Shown here one piece after another: positions 31,161 to 39,767 of a stretch of 64,000 bases of DNA. Where the stretch lies: positions 2,232,001 through 2,296,000 of the forward strand of contig OY970183.1 in NCBI GenBank assembly GCA_963708155.1. The letters run 5' to 3'. The number at the start of each line of letters is the position of its first letter. Within the stretch, counting starts at the first letter, position 1. A program made the translations under genes and the position numbers. Under the pieces are notes generated by a model. The model did no database searches and was not told the DNA's origin. It worked only from the letters and a program-made list of their open reading frames with translations. This DNA is from Methylovirgula sp963708155. Its GTDB lineage: Bacteria > Pseudomonadota > Alphaproteobacteria > Rhizobiales > Beijerinckiaceae.

Positions 31161-31448
31161 ATGCGGATTATCTACGATAACGATATCGAAGGGGTGAAGG
31201 TCGTGCCGATCGGCCGCATTCAAGCCGCTTCGGGTTGGCACGGCCGGCGCTCGGCGGTGACACAAGACTTCTACAAGGCCAAGGCGCTTGAGAACCTTGT
31301 CGATGTCGCGGAAGACTGCGACGCCGACGCGATCATCGAAGTCGATTACGGCGTCGATCATGCCGACGATGGCGATCTGCCCGGCGCAGCCACCTTGCAG
31401 CGGGTGAAGGTCACCGGCCTCGCCGTGAAGTTGATGCGGGCTTCGTAA
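31161..31448 (+). CDS. Small YbjQ-like (heavy-metal-binding domain family) protein
   Basis: The protein has 95 residues. The core ALENLVDVAEDCDADAIIEV, followed by an acidic loop (DYGVDHADDGD) and VKVTGLAVKLMRAS, resembles the end of the YbjQ/UPF0145 fold. In that family a GADA-type turn precedes a beta strand and a GTAV strand. The N-terminal part (MRIIYDNDIEGVKVVPIGRI) fits the first strand. The family forms pentameric rings of unknown role. Resemblance is moderate. The gene is isolated by a 555-base upstream gap. Confidence 0.6.
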   Translation: MRIIYDNDIEGVKVVPIGRIQAASGWHGRRSAVTQDFYKAKALENLVDVAEDCDADAIIEVDYGVDHADDGDLPGAATLQRVKVTGLAVKLMRAS

Positions 31449-31497
31449 GCCCTGACGCTGGGCCGGCGTTTATGCCGGCCCGTCATCGCAGCGAAAT

Positions 31498-31527
31498 GAA
31501 GCAATCCAATTCTTTGCGGATTGCTTC
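31498..31527. terminator. Hairpin between convergent genes (probable terminator)
   Basis: The arms GAAGCAATCC and GGATTGCTTC (10 bp, perfect) flank a 10-base loop, with a T-rich stretch after it on the plus strand. It separates the YbjQ-like gene and ettA. A GC-rich stem (GGGCCGGC / GCCGGCCC) lies at 31460-31481 just upstream, without a T run. Confidence 0.65.
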
Positions 31528-31566
31528 CTTGTCTTGCTCTGCGCCTGACGGCGGAAAGCCGTCTCC

Positions 31567-33219
31567 CTATCTCGAAAATTTCTTGTATTTCATCCGGTGC
31601 GGAATGAGTTCCGTCACGCCGAGACGCCGCTTCTTGTCTTCTTCGTAGTCCGCGAAATTGCCCTCGAACCATTCGACATGGCTGTCGCCTTCGAAGGCGA
31701 GCATGTGGGTGGCGATCCGGTCCAGAAAGAAACGATCGTGCGAGATGATGACCGCGCAGCCTGCATAATCGGTCAGCGCGTCCTCGAGCGCGCGAAGCGT
31801 CTCGACATCGAGATCATTGGTCGGCTCGTCGAGCAGCAGCAGGTTGGCGCCTGACTTCAGCATCTTGGCGAGATGCACACGGTTGCGCTCGCCGCCCGAG
31901 AGCTGGCCGACCTTCTTTTGCTGGTCGGTACCCTTGAAGTTGAAGGCGCCGGTATAGGCGCGGGAGTTGATTTCGCGCTTACCGAGATAGATTACCTCCT
32001 GGCCGTCCGAAATTTCCTCCCAGACGTTTTTCTTGGGATCGAGTGCATCGCGCGATTGATCGACATAGCCGATCTTGACGCTGTCGCCGACCGTGATCGA
32101 GCCTTTGTCGGGCTTCTCCTGCCCGGTGATCATGCGAAACAGCGTGGTCTTGCCGGCGCCGTTCGGGCCGATGACCCCGACGATACCGCCGGGCGGCAGT
32201 TTGAAGGTGAGGTCGTCGATGAGCAGCTTGTCGGCGAAACCCTTGGAGAGATCGTTGAATTCAACGACATTATTGCCGAGCCGTTCGGCGACCGGGATAA
32301 CGATCTGCGTCGCCGACGGCACGCGGTCCGCCTGCTTGTCGACGAGCTCCTGGTATCGCTGGATGCGCGCCTTGGATTTGGCCTGCCGCGCCTTGGGTGA
32401 GGCGCCCATCCATTCGGCTTCATGCTCGATCTGGCGCTGGCGCGCCGCGTCCTCGCTCTTCTCCAGCGCAAGCCGCTTGGCCTTTTGCTTGAGGTAAGAA
32501 GTGTAGTTGCCCTCGTGCGGGATACCGCGGCCGCGGTCGAGTTCGAGAATCCAGCCCGTTACATTGTCGAGAAAATAGCGGTCGTGGGTGACGATCAGGA
32601 TCGCGCCGGGATAGGTCCGCAGATGGCCTTCGAGCCAGTTCACCGTCTCGGCGTCGAGATGGTTGGTCGGTTCGTCGAGCAGCAGCAGATCGGGCTTTTC
32701 GAGCAGCAGCCGGCAGAGCGCGACGCGGCGGCGCTCGCCGCCCGAGAGCTTGTCGACCGGCCAGTCGTCGGGCGGGCAGCCGAGCGCGTCCATCGCCTGC
32801 TCGACCTGGCTGTCGAGGTCCCACAGGCCCTGCGCCTCGATCTCGTCCTGGAGCTGCGTCATCTCGTCCGCGGTCTCGTCGGAATAGTTCATGGCGAGTT
32901 CGTTGTAGCGGTCGAGGATCGCCTTCTGGGCCGCGACGCCCAGCATCACATTGCCGCGCACGTCGAGCGACGGGTCGAGCGCCGGCTCCTGCGGCAGATA
33001 GCCGACCCGGGCGCCCTCGGCCACGAAGCCCTCGCCGGTGAACTCCTTGTCGATTCCTGCCATGATACGCAGCAGCGTGGACTTGCCGGAGCCGTTGATG
33101 CCGAGAACGCCGATTTTGGCGTCCGGGTAGAAGGAGAGATTGACGTTATCGAGAACCTTCTTGCCCGTCGGATAAGTCTTGGTCAGGCCTTGCATATGAT
33201 AGATAAATTGCCGCGCCAT
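31567..33219 (-). CDS. ettA: Energy-dependent translational throttle protein EttA (ABC-F)
   Basis: This 550-residue ABC-F protein has two nucleotide-binding domains and no membrane segments. Walker A motifs are GINGSGKSTL and GPNGAGKTTL. Signature motifs are LSGGERRRVALCRLLLEKP and LSGGERNRVHLAKML, and Walker B motifs are LLLLDEPTNHLDAETV and LLLLDEPTNDLDVETL. The inter-domain linker is basic (KARQAKSKARIQRYQEL). EttA binds the ribosomal E site and gates entry into elongation according to ATP/ADP. Length and motifs match the EttA subfamily closely. Confidence 0.95.
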   Translation of the reverse strand: MARQFIYHMQGLTKTYPTGKKVLDNVNLSFYPDAKIGVLGINGSGKSTLLRIMAGIDKEFTGEGFVAEGARVGYLPQEPALDPSLDVRGNVMLGVAAQKAILDRYNELAMNYSDETADEMTQLQDEIEAQGLWDLDSQVEQAMDALGCPPDDWPVDKLSGGERRRVALCRLLLEKPDLLLLDEPTNHLDAETVNWLEGHLRTYPGAILIVTHDRYFLDNVTGWILELDRGRGIPHEGNYTSYLKQKAKRLALEKSEDAARQRQIEHEAEWMGASPKARQAKSKARIQRYQELVDKQADRVPSATQIVIPVAERLGNNVVEFNDLSKGFADKLLIDDLTFKLPPGGIVGVIGPNGAGKTTLFRMITGQEKPDKGSITVGDSVKIGYVDQSRDALDPKKNVWEEISDGQEVIYLGKREINSRAYTGAFNFKGTDQQKKVGQLSGGERNRVHLAKMLKSGANLLLLDEPTNDLDVETLRALEDALTDYAGCAVIISHDRFFLDRIATHMLAFEGDSHVEWFEGNFADYEEDKKRRLGVTELIPHRMKYKKFSR

Positions 33220-33397
33220 TTGAGGCTTTTCTCACTTTCGGATGATAAAATTTGCCACGTTCTAAACGCGCCCGAGCCCACGGTCCAGCGGCACCGGCAC
33301 TGTGTAAATAGTCTTGTTTTTTGATGACAGCGCGGTCTTTTCGCCGTCACAATCGGATGGTGACCTGCGCGCCCTTAGATCGTGGCCTTGGAGCGCG

Positions 33398-33464
33398 ATG
33401 ATTTTGGATCAACCCAACTCGGCTGGCCCACTGGTGAGCCCAAAGCGGGTTGATCCAAAATCAT
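33398..33464. repeat. Interspersed palindrome, 18-bp perfect arms
   Basis: The arm ATGATTTTGGATCAACCC at 33398-33415 is repeated as its exact reverse complement at 33447-33464, with a 31-base loop between. It is followed by a GAACGTGATCGATTCT tail and a second imperfect palindrome. Mosaic elements like this are common between genes in Methylobacterium/Beijerinckia relatives. It lies in the 346-base gap between ettA and the KAP-type gene. Confidence 0.75.
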
Positions 33465-33490
33465 GAACGTGATCGATTCTCAATATTTAG

Positions 33491-33534
33491 GCGGGATTTG
33501 GCGAAAAATCGGTATCTACTTTTTCGCATCCCGC
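33491..33534. repeat. Second interspersed palindrome (imperfect)
   Basis: GCGGGATTTGGCGAAAAA pairs with TTTTTCGCATCCCGC across an 11-base loop, with a 3-base bulge in the left arm. It ends about 30 bases before the KAP-type coding region, so it may influence its transcription or translation. Confidence 0.65.
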
Positions 33535-33565
33535 TCGAGGCCAGGGTGGCCCCAACAAGCTCCAT

Positions 33566-35611
33566 ATGGATGTGCTCGAAAGGAACGGCAACGTGACTGA
33601 CGTCGAAACGCGCGATCTGGGCAAAAATTCAAGCCGTGCCGAGCCGATCGCCCCGAGCTTTGCCTCCGGCTTTTCCGGCGCATCGAGCCTGGGAGCCGCG
33701 GCTGCGGCCGCCTTGCGCAAGCGCGGCAGTATTTTCGCCTCCGACGCGGGGCGCGGGGCCGATGCCTTTGGCCTTGGCGCCGTGCTGCGCCCGCTGGCCG
33801 AACTGGCAGCGCACCGTGATGCCGAGACACCGCTGACCATAGGACTTCTCGGCGGCGCGGGGTCGGGCAAGACGTTTGCGCTCGCGGTTTTGCTCAGCGA
33901 TATCGACGCCCTCAGCGCCAGCCACGATGCGGCGATGCTGCCGCGGATCAGCACCGTGCGCGTCGATGCTGCGAGCCTGGAGGGCGAGCCGAGCGTCGCG
34001 CTCGCGGCCGTGGTCTATGACAAACTTGGCGCGGATTATCCCGAATTCGTGCGCGAGGCGGCCCATGCCGTGCGCGATCCGCACGTCGTCGCGCGTGAGG
34101 CGGCGGAGCGGCTCGACGACGCGCGCCGGCGGCTCGATAGCGAGCGCCAATCGCTCGATGAGATCGAAAATCGCCGTGGCCGGTTGACGGAGACCGTGCT
34201 GTTCGAATCGGCCGGTTCGCAAGTCGATGCCTTTGCCCGCACCAATCGCGGCAAGATCGAAAGCCGGCTGGCGAGTTTCGGCATCACCGGCGATCCGATC
34301 GCCAATTACAAGTCGATGGTGCGCGATATTTCCGACGCCAGCGGCGCGACCGGCCGGGTCGGCGCGACGCTGCGCGCCTTCTGGGCCTTTGCCGGGCAGG
34401 GCAGGCTGCTGGTCGTCGCGCTGCTGCTTTTTCTGGCCGGGGTCGGGTTCGATGTCGCCGTCGATCAGCACGAGGTCTGGCTCGCGTCCCTGGCGCAAGC
34501 CGGCAAGGGCTTCGGCCCGCTGTCGGCCTGGCTCGGTGCGCATATCGGCTGGCTCGGCTTCGCCGCCAAGCTCGCCTATCTCGGCGCGGCCGCGGCGCTC
34601 GCCGTCAATATCCTGCGCGGTCTTCTCTTCCTCGGTCCGCTGTTTCGCGGTGTCGGCCTGCTGAAAAGCGATGTCGCCAACCGGCGTCAGGCGCTCGACC
34701 AGCTCTATGCGCATCAGACGCGCCGTGTCGACGGGCTTGAGGCGGATGTCGATCTTGCCGCCCGCGCCGCGGCAGAGGCCGAGCGGCGGGCTGGCAATGC
34801 GGCGCGCGGCGCGGTGCGCAGCGAGCCGTCGCCGTTCAAAGAGGGTGGGGCGAAATCGCAGGCCGAGCATTTCTTTGCTTCGCTCGCGACTTATCTCGCC
34901 GGGGCGCAGAAGGCCGCCGCCGGCACGCCAAGCGGCGCGCTTTCGGTGCCTGACCGAATTCTCGTCGCGCTGGACAATGTCGATGCGCTCGCGTTACCCC
35001 AGGCGCGCGCCGTGCTTGAGGCGGCGCATCGCGTCTTCGCCCATACCGGCTTCGTTACGCTGATCGCCGCCGACCCTGCGCGTCTTGCCGATGAAGCGGT
35101 GCAGCTCGAAAAATGGATTCAGGTGCCGTTCCGCGTCGATGCGGTCGGCTCCGGCGATTATGCCGGGTTCGTCGAGCGGGTGATCGGCCGCGCGGGGACG
35201 GTCGAGGAGGACGCAACGTCTGCGACAATCGCGCCCGCGCACGATTGGTCGATCACCGCCGAGGAATCCGCGCTTCTCGCCCAATTCGCGCCGCTTGCGG
35301 GCGGGACGCCCCGTGCGGTCAAGCGCTTCGTCAATCTTTATCGCATCGCCCGCGCGCAGGTCGGGCAGCACAAAGGCGCGCTGGCGCTCTTTCTGGCGCT
35401 CTACAGCGGCGGTACGGCGGACGAGATCGGCACCTTGCGGCGCGCCTTGTCGGGGCAGGACGATAATGCGCCGCTCGATCTTTCCAGCGGCGGCGTGCGG
35501 CTCGCGCAAGCCCTGGAAGCCGCGCAAGCCGCAGACGGTCCGATCAGCCTTGGGTCCGCGCGCCGTTCTGCTGCGATCGCGCGGACTTTTTCGACGGGAA
35601 GTGGCGCTTAG
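33566..35611 (+). CDS. Membrane-anchored KAP-type P-loop NTPase
   Basis: In this 681-residue protein, Walker A is GLLGGAGSGKTFAL (residues about 93-106). A charged coiled coil covers about 175-210. Two or three hydrophobic segments at about 281-300 and 329-360 would anchor it, and a second coiled coil lies at about 370-415. Walker B is ILVALDNVDAL (465-475), followed by TLIAADPARLADEA and GGTPRAVKRFVNLYRIAR. The membrane insert between Walker A and B is the hallmark of KAP NTPases. Some KAP proteins act in phage exclusion or in membrane assemblies; the function here is unknown. An in-frame GTG at 33593, with AAGGAAC before it, is a good alternative start. The 3' end overlaps the convergent carrier gene by 4 bases. 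Confidence 0.75.
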   Translation: MDVLERNGNVTDVETRDLGKNSSRAEPIAPSFASGFSGASSLGAAAAAALRKRGSIFASDAGRGADAFGLGAVLRPLAELAAHRDAETPLTIGLLGGAGSGKTFALAVLLSDIDALSASHDAAMLPRISTVRVDAASLEGEPSVALAAVVYDKLGADYPEFVREAAHAVRDPHVVAREAAERLDDARRRLDSERQSLDEIENRRGRLTETVLFESAGSQVDAFARTNRGKIESRLASFGITGDPIANYKSMVRDISDASGATGRVGATLRAFWAFAGQGRLLVVALLLFLAGVGFDVAVDQHEVWLASLAQAGKGFGPLSAWLGAHIGWLGFAAKLAYLGAAAALAVNILRGLLFLGPLFRGVGLLKSDVANRRQALDQLYAHQTRRVDGLEADVDLAARAAAEAERRAGNAARGAVRSEPSPFKEGGAKSQAEHFFASLATYLAGAQKAAAGTPSGALSVPDRILVALDNVDALALPQARAVLEAAHRVFAHTGFVTLIAADPARLADEAVQLEKWIQVPFRVDAVGSGDYAGFVERVIGRAGTVEEDATSATIAPAHDWSITAEESALLAQFAPLAGGTPRAVKRFVNLYRIARAQVGQHKGALALFLALYSGGTADEIGTLRRALSGQDDNAPLDLSSGGVRLAQALEAAQAADGPISLGSARRSAAIARTFSTGSGA

Positions 35612-37254
35612 ATCAGCGCCGCCGCCTTCGACAAAGCGATATAGAGGCCGATGAGGAAGGGAATGCCCACGCCGGCCCAGGCAAGCACGCCCACAATGCC
35701 GAACTGGCCGCGCGCCGCGGTGGCCGCATTGGCGGCGACCTTGTCCTCCTTGAGATGCGCGCGCTCGCGCGCCGCTTCCTCGTCCGTCATCCAATGTTTC
35801 GAATCGACCGGCCGCACCAAAGCGTTGCAGATCAGGCCGACGAACAGCAATCCCGCCATGATGTAGAGCGTTACGTCATAGAGCAGGTTGTGAGCGACGC
35901 CGTGATCGATCTCGAACTGCCGGATGTAGGCGATGATGAACGGTCCGACGACGCCCGCCGCCGACCAGGCGGTGATAAGACGCCCGTGGATCGCGCCCAC
36001 CATCTGCGGCCCGAAAATATCGGCCAGATAGGCCGGGACGGTTGCGAAACCGCCGCCGTACATCGTGAGGATGATGCAGATCGACGCGACAAAGGCCGCG
36101 GCAAGGCCCAGGTGACCCCAGGTCGGCAGCAGACAATAGAGCACGATCCCCAGAACGAAGATCGCAAAATACGTGGTCTTGCGGCCGATGTGATCCGACA
36201 GCGACGCCCAGAAAATACGGCCGAGCGAGTTGAACAGGCTGATGAGGCCGACCAGACCCGCGGCAGCGGCAGCGATCGCGGCTTTCTGCCCGGCAGTCAG
36301 TGCCGCCGCAGAATTGACGACGCCGACGAGCTTGGCGCCGAAAATGTCCTGGAACATCGGGCTCGCCATCGAGATCACGGCGATGCCGGCTGTCACATTA
36401 CAAAACAGGACGCCCCAGATGAACCAGAACTGCGGTGTCTTCCAAGCCTCGTTGAGGTGCACGCTGTTATGGCTGATGAGACTCTTGGTTGCGCTCGCCG
36501 CGGGCGGCGTCCATCCGGCAGGCAGCCAGCCGGATGGGGTAACGCGGAAGCCGAAAGCGCCGAGGCTCATGGCGATGAAATAGAGCACGCCCATGATCAT
36601 CAGCGCGGGCGCGACGCCGGGCACGCCATTGTGGGCGAATTTGGCCATCAGCCAGACGGCGAGGGGCGCACCGATCATCGCGCCGCCGCCATAGCCCATG
36701 ATCGCGAAACCCGTAGCCATGCCGCGCCGGTCGGGGAACCATTTGATCAGCGTCGAGACTGGCGTGATATAGCCGATGCCTTGGCCGATGCCGCAGAAGA
36801 AGGCGACGAGATAGACGAGCCAGAGCTGGTGCGTCGTTACTGCGAGGCCGAGCAGGATCAGGCCGCCGCCCCAGAGCGTCGCCGCATATAACCCGGCTTT
36901 GCGCGGCCCGGCATGTTCGAGCCAACCGCCCCAGATCGCGGCGGAAATGCCGAGCATCGCGATGAAGATTTCAAAGATGTGCGTTTCCGATGGAACCGTC
37001 CAATTGCAACTTGTCGTAACGAGTTCGGTGAAAAAGAGCTGCCCCTTACAGGCCGCGGCATTGGCGCCCGGCAGCAGTTTCGTCATCGGCAGCCAGAACA
37101 CCGAGAAGCCGTAAGCCATCCCGATGCAGAGATGAATTGCGAGCGCCGCGGGCGGCACCAGCCAGCGATTGAAGCGTGGACCGGCAACGGTGCGGGAGCG
37201 ATCGAGAATTCCGCCGGACGTACCTGTGGCGGCGGGGGAGACCAAAGAGCTCAT
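35608..37254 (-). CDS. OFA-family MFS transporter (oxalate/formate antiporter-like)
   Basis: This 548-residue, 12-helix MFS carrier has GMAYGFSVFWLPMTKLLP in helix 1, the OFA-type GIGQGIGYITPVSTLIKWFP in helix 4-5 and RRGMATGFAIMGYGGGAMIG. The second-half loop is LFNSLGRIFWASLSDHIGRK. Cytoplasmic N- and C-terminal tails are extended. OFA carriers exchange oxalate, formate or other carboxylates. Formate dehydrogenase and molybdenum-cofactor genes lie 0.3-7 kb away, so formate or oxalate is a plausible substrate, but that is inference. Confidence 0.85.
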   Translation of the reverse strand: MSSLVSPAATGTSGGILDRSRTVAGPRFNRWLVPPAALAIHLCIGMAYGFSVFWLPMTKLLPGANAAACKGQLFFTELVTTSCNWTVPSETHIFEIFIAMLGISAAIWGGWLEHAGPRKAGLYAATLWGGGLILLGLAVTTHQLWLVYLVAFFCGIGQGIGYITPVSTLIKWFPDRRGMATGFAIMGYGGGAMIGAPLAVWLMAKFAHNGVPGVAPALMIMGVLYFIAMSLGAFGFRVTPSGWLPAGWTPPAASATKSLISHNSVHLNEAWKTPQFWFIWGVLFCNVTAGIAVISMASPMFQDIFGAKLVGVVNSAAALTAGQKAAIAAAAAGLVGLISLFNSLGRIFWASLSDHIGRKTTYFAIFVLGIVLYCLLPTWGHLGLAAAFVASICIILTMYGGGFATVPAYLADIFGPQMVGAIHGRLITAWSAAGVVGPFIIAYIRQFEIDHGVAHNLLYDVTLYIMAGLLFVGLICNALVRPVDSKHWMTDEEAARERAHLKEDKVAANAATAARGQFGIVGVLAWAGVGIPFLIGLYIALSKAAALI

Positions 37255-37579
37255 GGGCGTTCCTCATTCCTCAAGTGGCGGTCCGAAGATCGTCCGCCAT
37301 CTCGGCGCTCTTGGAGCGCATTTTTGACCGGTAATTAAACTGCATAATTGCCTGTATCCGGCAAGGAGTATTTGCTTCTCGCTCCGCGAATGAACTACTT
37401 CGCATTGCCGAACCTCCGCAGCCGTCTCGCTATCGAGCCCCAACGAGATGAGCGGATGTTCGTGCGCCCGGCGCGGGCGAAAAAATCTTCTTCAGGCCGG
37501 CTGTCATGTAAATGTCGTGTCTTCGCTCCCCACGAGCTGGCCCCATCTCGTGTTTGGAGGCCGCGGGTCTCCGCTGGCC
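37255..37579. other. Intergenic region upstream of the OFA carrier
   Basis: There is no credible gene in these 325 bases. A CTGGCC-TCAA-GGCCAG hairpin at about 37574-37589 overlaps the mobB stop codon and may end that transcript, though it has no T run. The rest should hold the carrier's promoter. Confidence 0.45.
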
Positions 37580-38086
37580 TCAAGGCCAGGGCGTTGCGAG
37601 CAGTAGAACGAGCGCGGCGACAGCTTCCACATCGTCGATCGAAGCGCGGGCGAGATGCGCGGAGATGTCGGAACCGGGCAAGTCGCTCACCAAAGCCTTG
37701 ATTTGCGTGTCATCGGGGTAGAGCAGGGGCTTGCCGTTGGCAACGCGATGCACCTCGAGCTTGGGATGCGCATCGCGCTTGAAGCCCTCGACGAGGACGA
37801 GATCGACCGGCGCGAGCTTGCCGAGCAATTCTGCGAGCGGCGGCTCCGGCGCACCGCGCAATTCGTGCATCAGGGCGAAGCGCTGATCGGAAGCAACGAG
37901 AACCTCCGTCGCGCCAGCGGCGCGATGCTCGTAGGAATCCTTGCCCGGCTTGTCGATGTCGAAATTATGATGCGCGTGTTTGATCGTCGAGACGGTGAAG
38001 CCGCGCGCGCGCAAAGCCGGGATCAGTTTGACGATCAGGGTCGTCTTGCCCGCGCCGCTCCATCCGGCAAAGCCGATGACGCGCAT
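37580..38086 (-). CDS. mobB: Molybdopterin-guanine dinucleotide biosynthesis adaptor MobB
   Basis: The protein has 168 residues with a P-loop at the start (GFAGWSGAGKTTLIVKLIP), then TIKHAHHNFDIDKPGKDSYEHRAAGA (in two conserved pieces) and DLVLVEGFK. MobB is a GTP-binding helper of MobA in making the guanine-dinucleotide form of the molybdenum cofactor. It directly follows a methyltransferase gene on the same strand, with no gap. MobA is about 1 kb upstream, also on this strand. Confidence 0.93.
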   Translation of the reverse strand: MRVIGFAGWSGAGKTTLIVKLIPALRARGFTVSTIKHAHHNFDIDKPGKDSYEHRAAGATEVLVASDQRFALMHELRGAPEPPLAELLGKLAPVDLVLVEGFKRDAHPKLEVHRVANGKPLLYPDDTQIKALVSDLPGSDISAHLARASIDDVEAVAALVLLLATPWP

Positions 38087-38860
38087 TTATCTGTCTCGCG
38101 CGACTTCGATCGCCGCCGTGTCGATTGTGAAGCTGCCGTCGGCTTCGATCGCGAAATGCTCCACAACATCCTCCGACATCTGTGCCTGCAGCGCACGGAT
38201 CGTATCGCTTTGGCCTTGCGGCGTCGCGATGCGCGCGACCCAGGTCGCAAAGTCGAGGCGTAGGCGCCGCGCCGTTACATTCTTCAGCGTGAAGCCTGCC
38301 GCGGCGAGCGCGTCCGTCCATTCGGCGAGCGAATAGTCGCGCACATGCGAGGGATCGCGGATGAGTTCGACGCTTTGCAGATAGGTATCGAGCAGGCCGG
38401 GGCCAGGTGAGACGACATCCATGAACAAGGCGCGCCCACCCGGGCGCAGCACGCGATGCGCCTCGACAAGCGCCGTGCCGAAGCCATGCCAGTGATGCGC
38501 GCTGTAGCGGCTTAAAACGAAGTCGAAATGCGCGTCGGGGAAGGGCAACGTCTCGACACGGCCTTGCTTGGTCGCAATATTGGTGAAACCGCGTTCGGCC
38601 GCCACCCGCGCAACGGCGGCGAGCATATCGGCGGAAAGGTCATAGGCGGTGACTTCGGCGACGAGCGGGGCGGCGCAGAAGGAGACATGGCCGCCGCCGC
38701 AGCCGAGGTCGAGCACGCGCGCCGCGTTCTGGCCTTGGAGAAGGGCCGCGGCCTGGTCGAGATCGGCGCCCTGCGCGTGGACGGAGCTTTCGACATAGGC
38801 TTCGGCGCGGGCGCCGAACTGCCGCGTCACGAGTGCTGCGTGTCCGCTGCTCATTGTCAT
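38087..38860 (-). CDS. Class I SAM-dependent methyltransferase
   Basis: The protein has 257 residues, with the SAM-binding loop ARVLDLGCGGGHVSFCAAPL, the acidic VTAYDLSADML and the post-motif VLSRYSAHHWHGFGTALVEA, which resembles the UbiE/MenG-like Methyltransf_11 group. The substrate is unknown. It abuts mobB (the stop codon ends at 38087 and mobB begins at 38086), so the two are one transcript. A role in cofactor synthesis is possible but unproven. Confidence 0.82.
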   Translation of the reverse strand: MTMSSGHAALVTRQFGARAEAYVESSVHAQGADLDQAAALLQGQNAARVLDLGCGGGHVSFCAAPLVAEVTAYDLSADMLAAVARVAAERGFTNIATKQGRVETLPFPDAHFDFVLSRYSAHHWHGFGTALVEAHRVLRPGGRALFMDVVSPGPGLLDTYLQSVELIRDPSHVRDYSLAEWTDALAAAGFTLKNVTARRLRLDFATWVARIATPQGQSDTIRALQAQMSEDVVEHFAIEADGSFTIDTAAIEVARDR

Positions 38861-38900
38861 CCTCCATGGCGTCTTCGTGAGATCGGCCTATAAACAACCC

Positions 38901-39137
38901 ATGAGCGCGCCTGTCAAAGAACTCGATCTCAAGGGGCTGAAATGCCCCCTGCCGGTTCTGCACACGCGCCGGGCGCTGATGCGGCTTAGCGTGGGCGAGC
39001 GGCTGCTCGTTTTCTGCACGGATCCTTTGGCCGCAATCGATATCCCGCATCTCGTCCACGAATTGGGCGACGCGCTCGAAGACAGCTGCAGGCAAGAGGA
39101 CGTTATCGTCTTCCGGATTCTGCGGTGCCTGCGCTGA
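38901..39137 (+). CDS. TusA/SirA-like sulfur carrier protein
   Basis: This 78-residue protein has the TusA motif LKCPLPVLHTRRAL, with the persulfide-carrying Cys15 followed by PxP. I use the ATG at 38901; the frame is open to 38877. TusA-like carriers deliver sulfur for tRNA thiolation or, with FdhD-type proteins, for formate dehydrogenase maturation. Lying among mobA, mobB and a formate dehydrogenase gene, a link to molybdenum enzymes is plausible. The 3' end overlaps convergent mobA by 35 bases. Confidence 0.85.
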   Translation: MSAPVKELDLKGLKCPLPVLHTRRALMRLSVGERLLVFCTDPLAAIDIPHLVHELGDALEDSCRQEDVIVFRILRCLR

Positions 39138-39759
39138 GTATCCGCTCGGCCGCGCGGAGGTCTTCCAACGTGTTGATGTTGAGAAATGGGTCGTAGGGCG
39201 CCACGCTCCAATCCGCGTAGGCGCAGACATGGCGCGCGAAGAAGCTATTGACGCGGCGCAAATCCTCGACGACGAGCGCCTCGCGCAGATCCGCGCGGAG
39301 CGTGATCGGCCAAAGCGCGAAGGTCGGATGGACGATATTGTCGGAGCGCGCGACCGCGATCTCGGCTTTTTTGGCTGCGCGCGCCGCATGAAGCCGCGCG
39401 ACGAGATCAGTGGGGAGAAAGGGCGTATCGGTAGCCACGCTCACTGCGAAAGTCAGATCGGGGTGCTGGGCCGCAAAATAATCGAGCCCCGCCAGAACGC
39501 CGGCCAGAGGCCCTGGAAAATCCGGCACGTCATCCGCCACGACCGGGACTGGGAACGGCGCAAACCGCGCCGCATCGCCATTGGCGTTGATGATGATCGA
39601 GCTGCATTGCGGCTTAAGAGCCGCGATCACATGTGCCACGAGCGCTTGGTTGCCAAGCTTTTGCAGCGCCTTGTCGCTGCCGCCCATCCGCGTCGCGCGG
39701 CCGCCGGCGAGAATGATGGCGCCGGTCGACGGATAGGCTGTGTCCTGCTGCGCGGCCAT
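39103..39759 (-). CDS. mobA: Molybdenum cofactor guanylyltransferase MobA
   Basis: This 218-residue nucleotidyltransferase has the GTP-binding start AIILAGGRATRMGGSDKALQ, then DVPDFPGPLAGVLAGLDYF and VSVATDTPFLPTDLV (metal-binding Asp). The ending PFLNINTLEDL is also typical. It attaches GMP to molybdopterin. MobB lies about 1 kb downstream on the same strand, with the methyltransferase gene between them. Confidence 0.94.
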   Translation of the reverse strand: MAAQQDTAYPSTGAIILAGGRATRMGGSDKALQKLGNQALVAHVIAALKPQCSSIIINANGDAARFAPFPVPVVADDVPDFPGPLAGVLAGLDYFAAQHPDLTFAVSVATDTPFLPTDLVARLHAARAAKKAEIAVARSDNIVHPTFALWPITLRADLREALVVEDLRRVNSFFARHVCAYADWSVAPYDPFLNINTLEDLRAAERILSAGTAESGRR

Positions 39760-39767
39760 GTCCCAGG

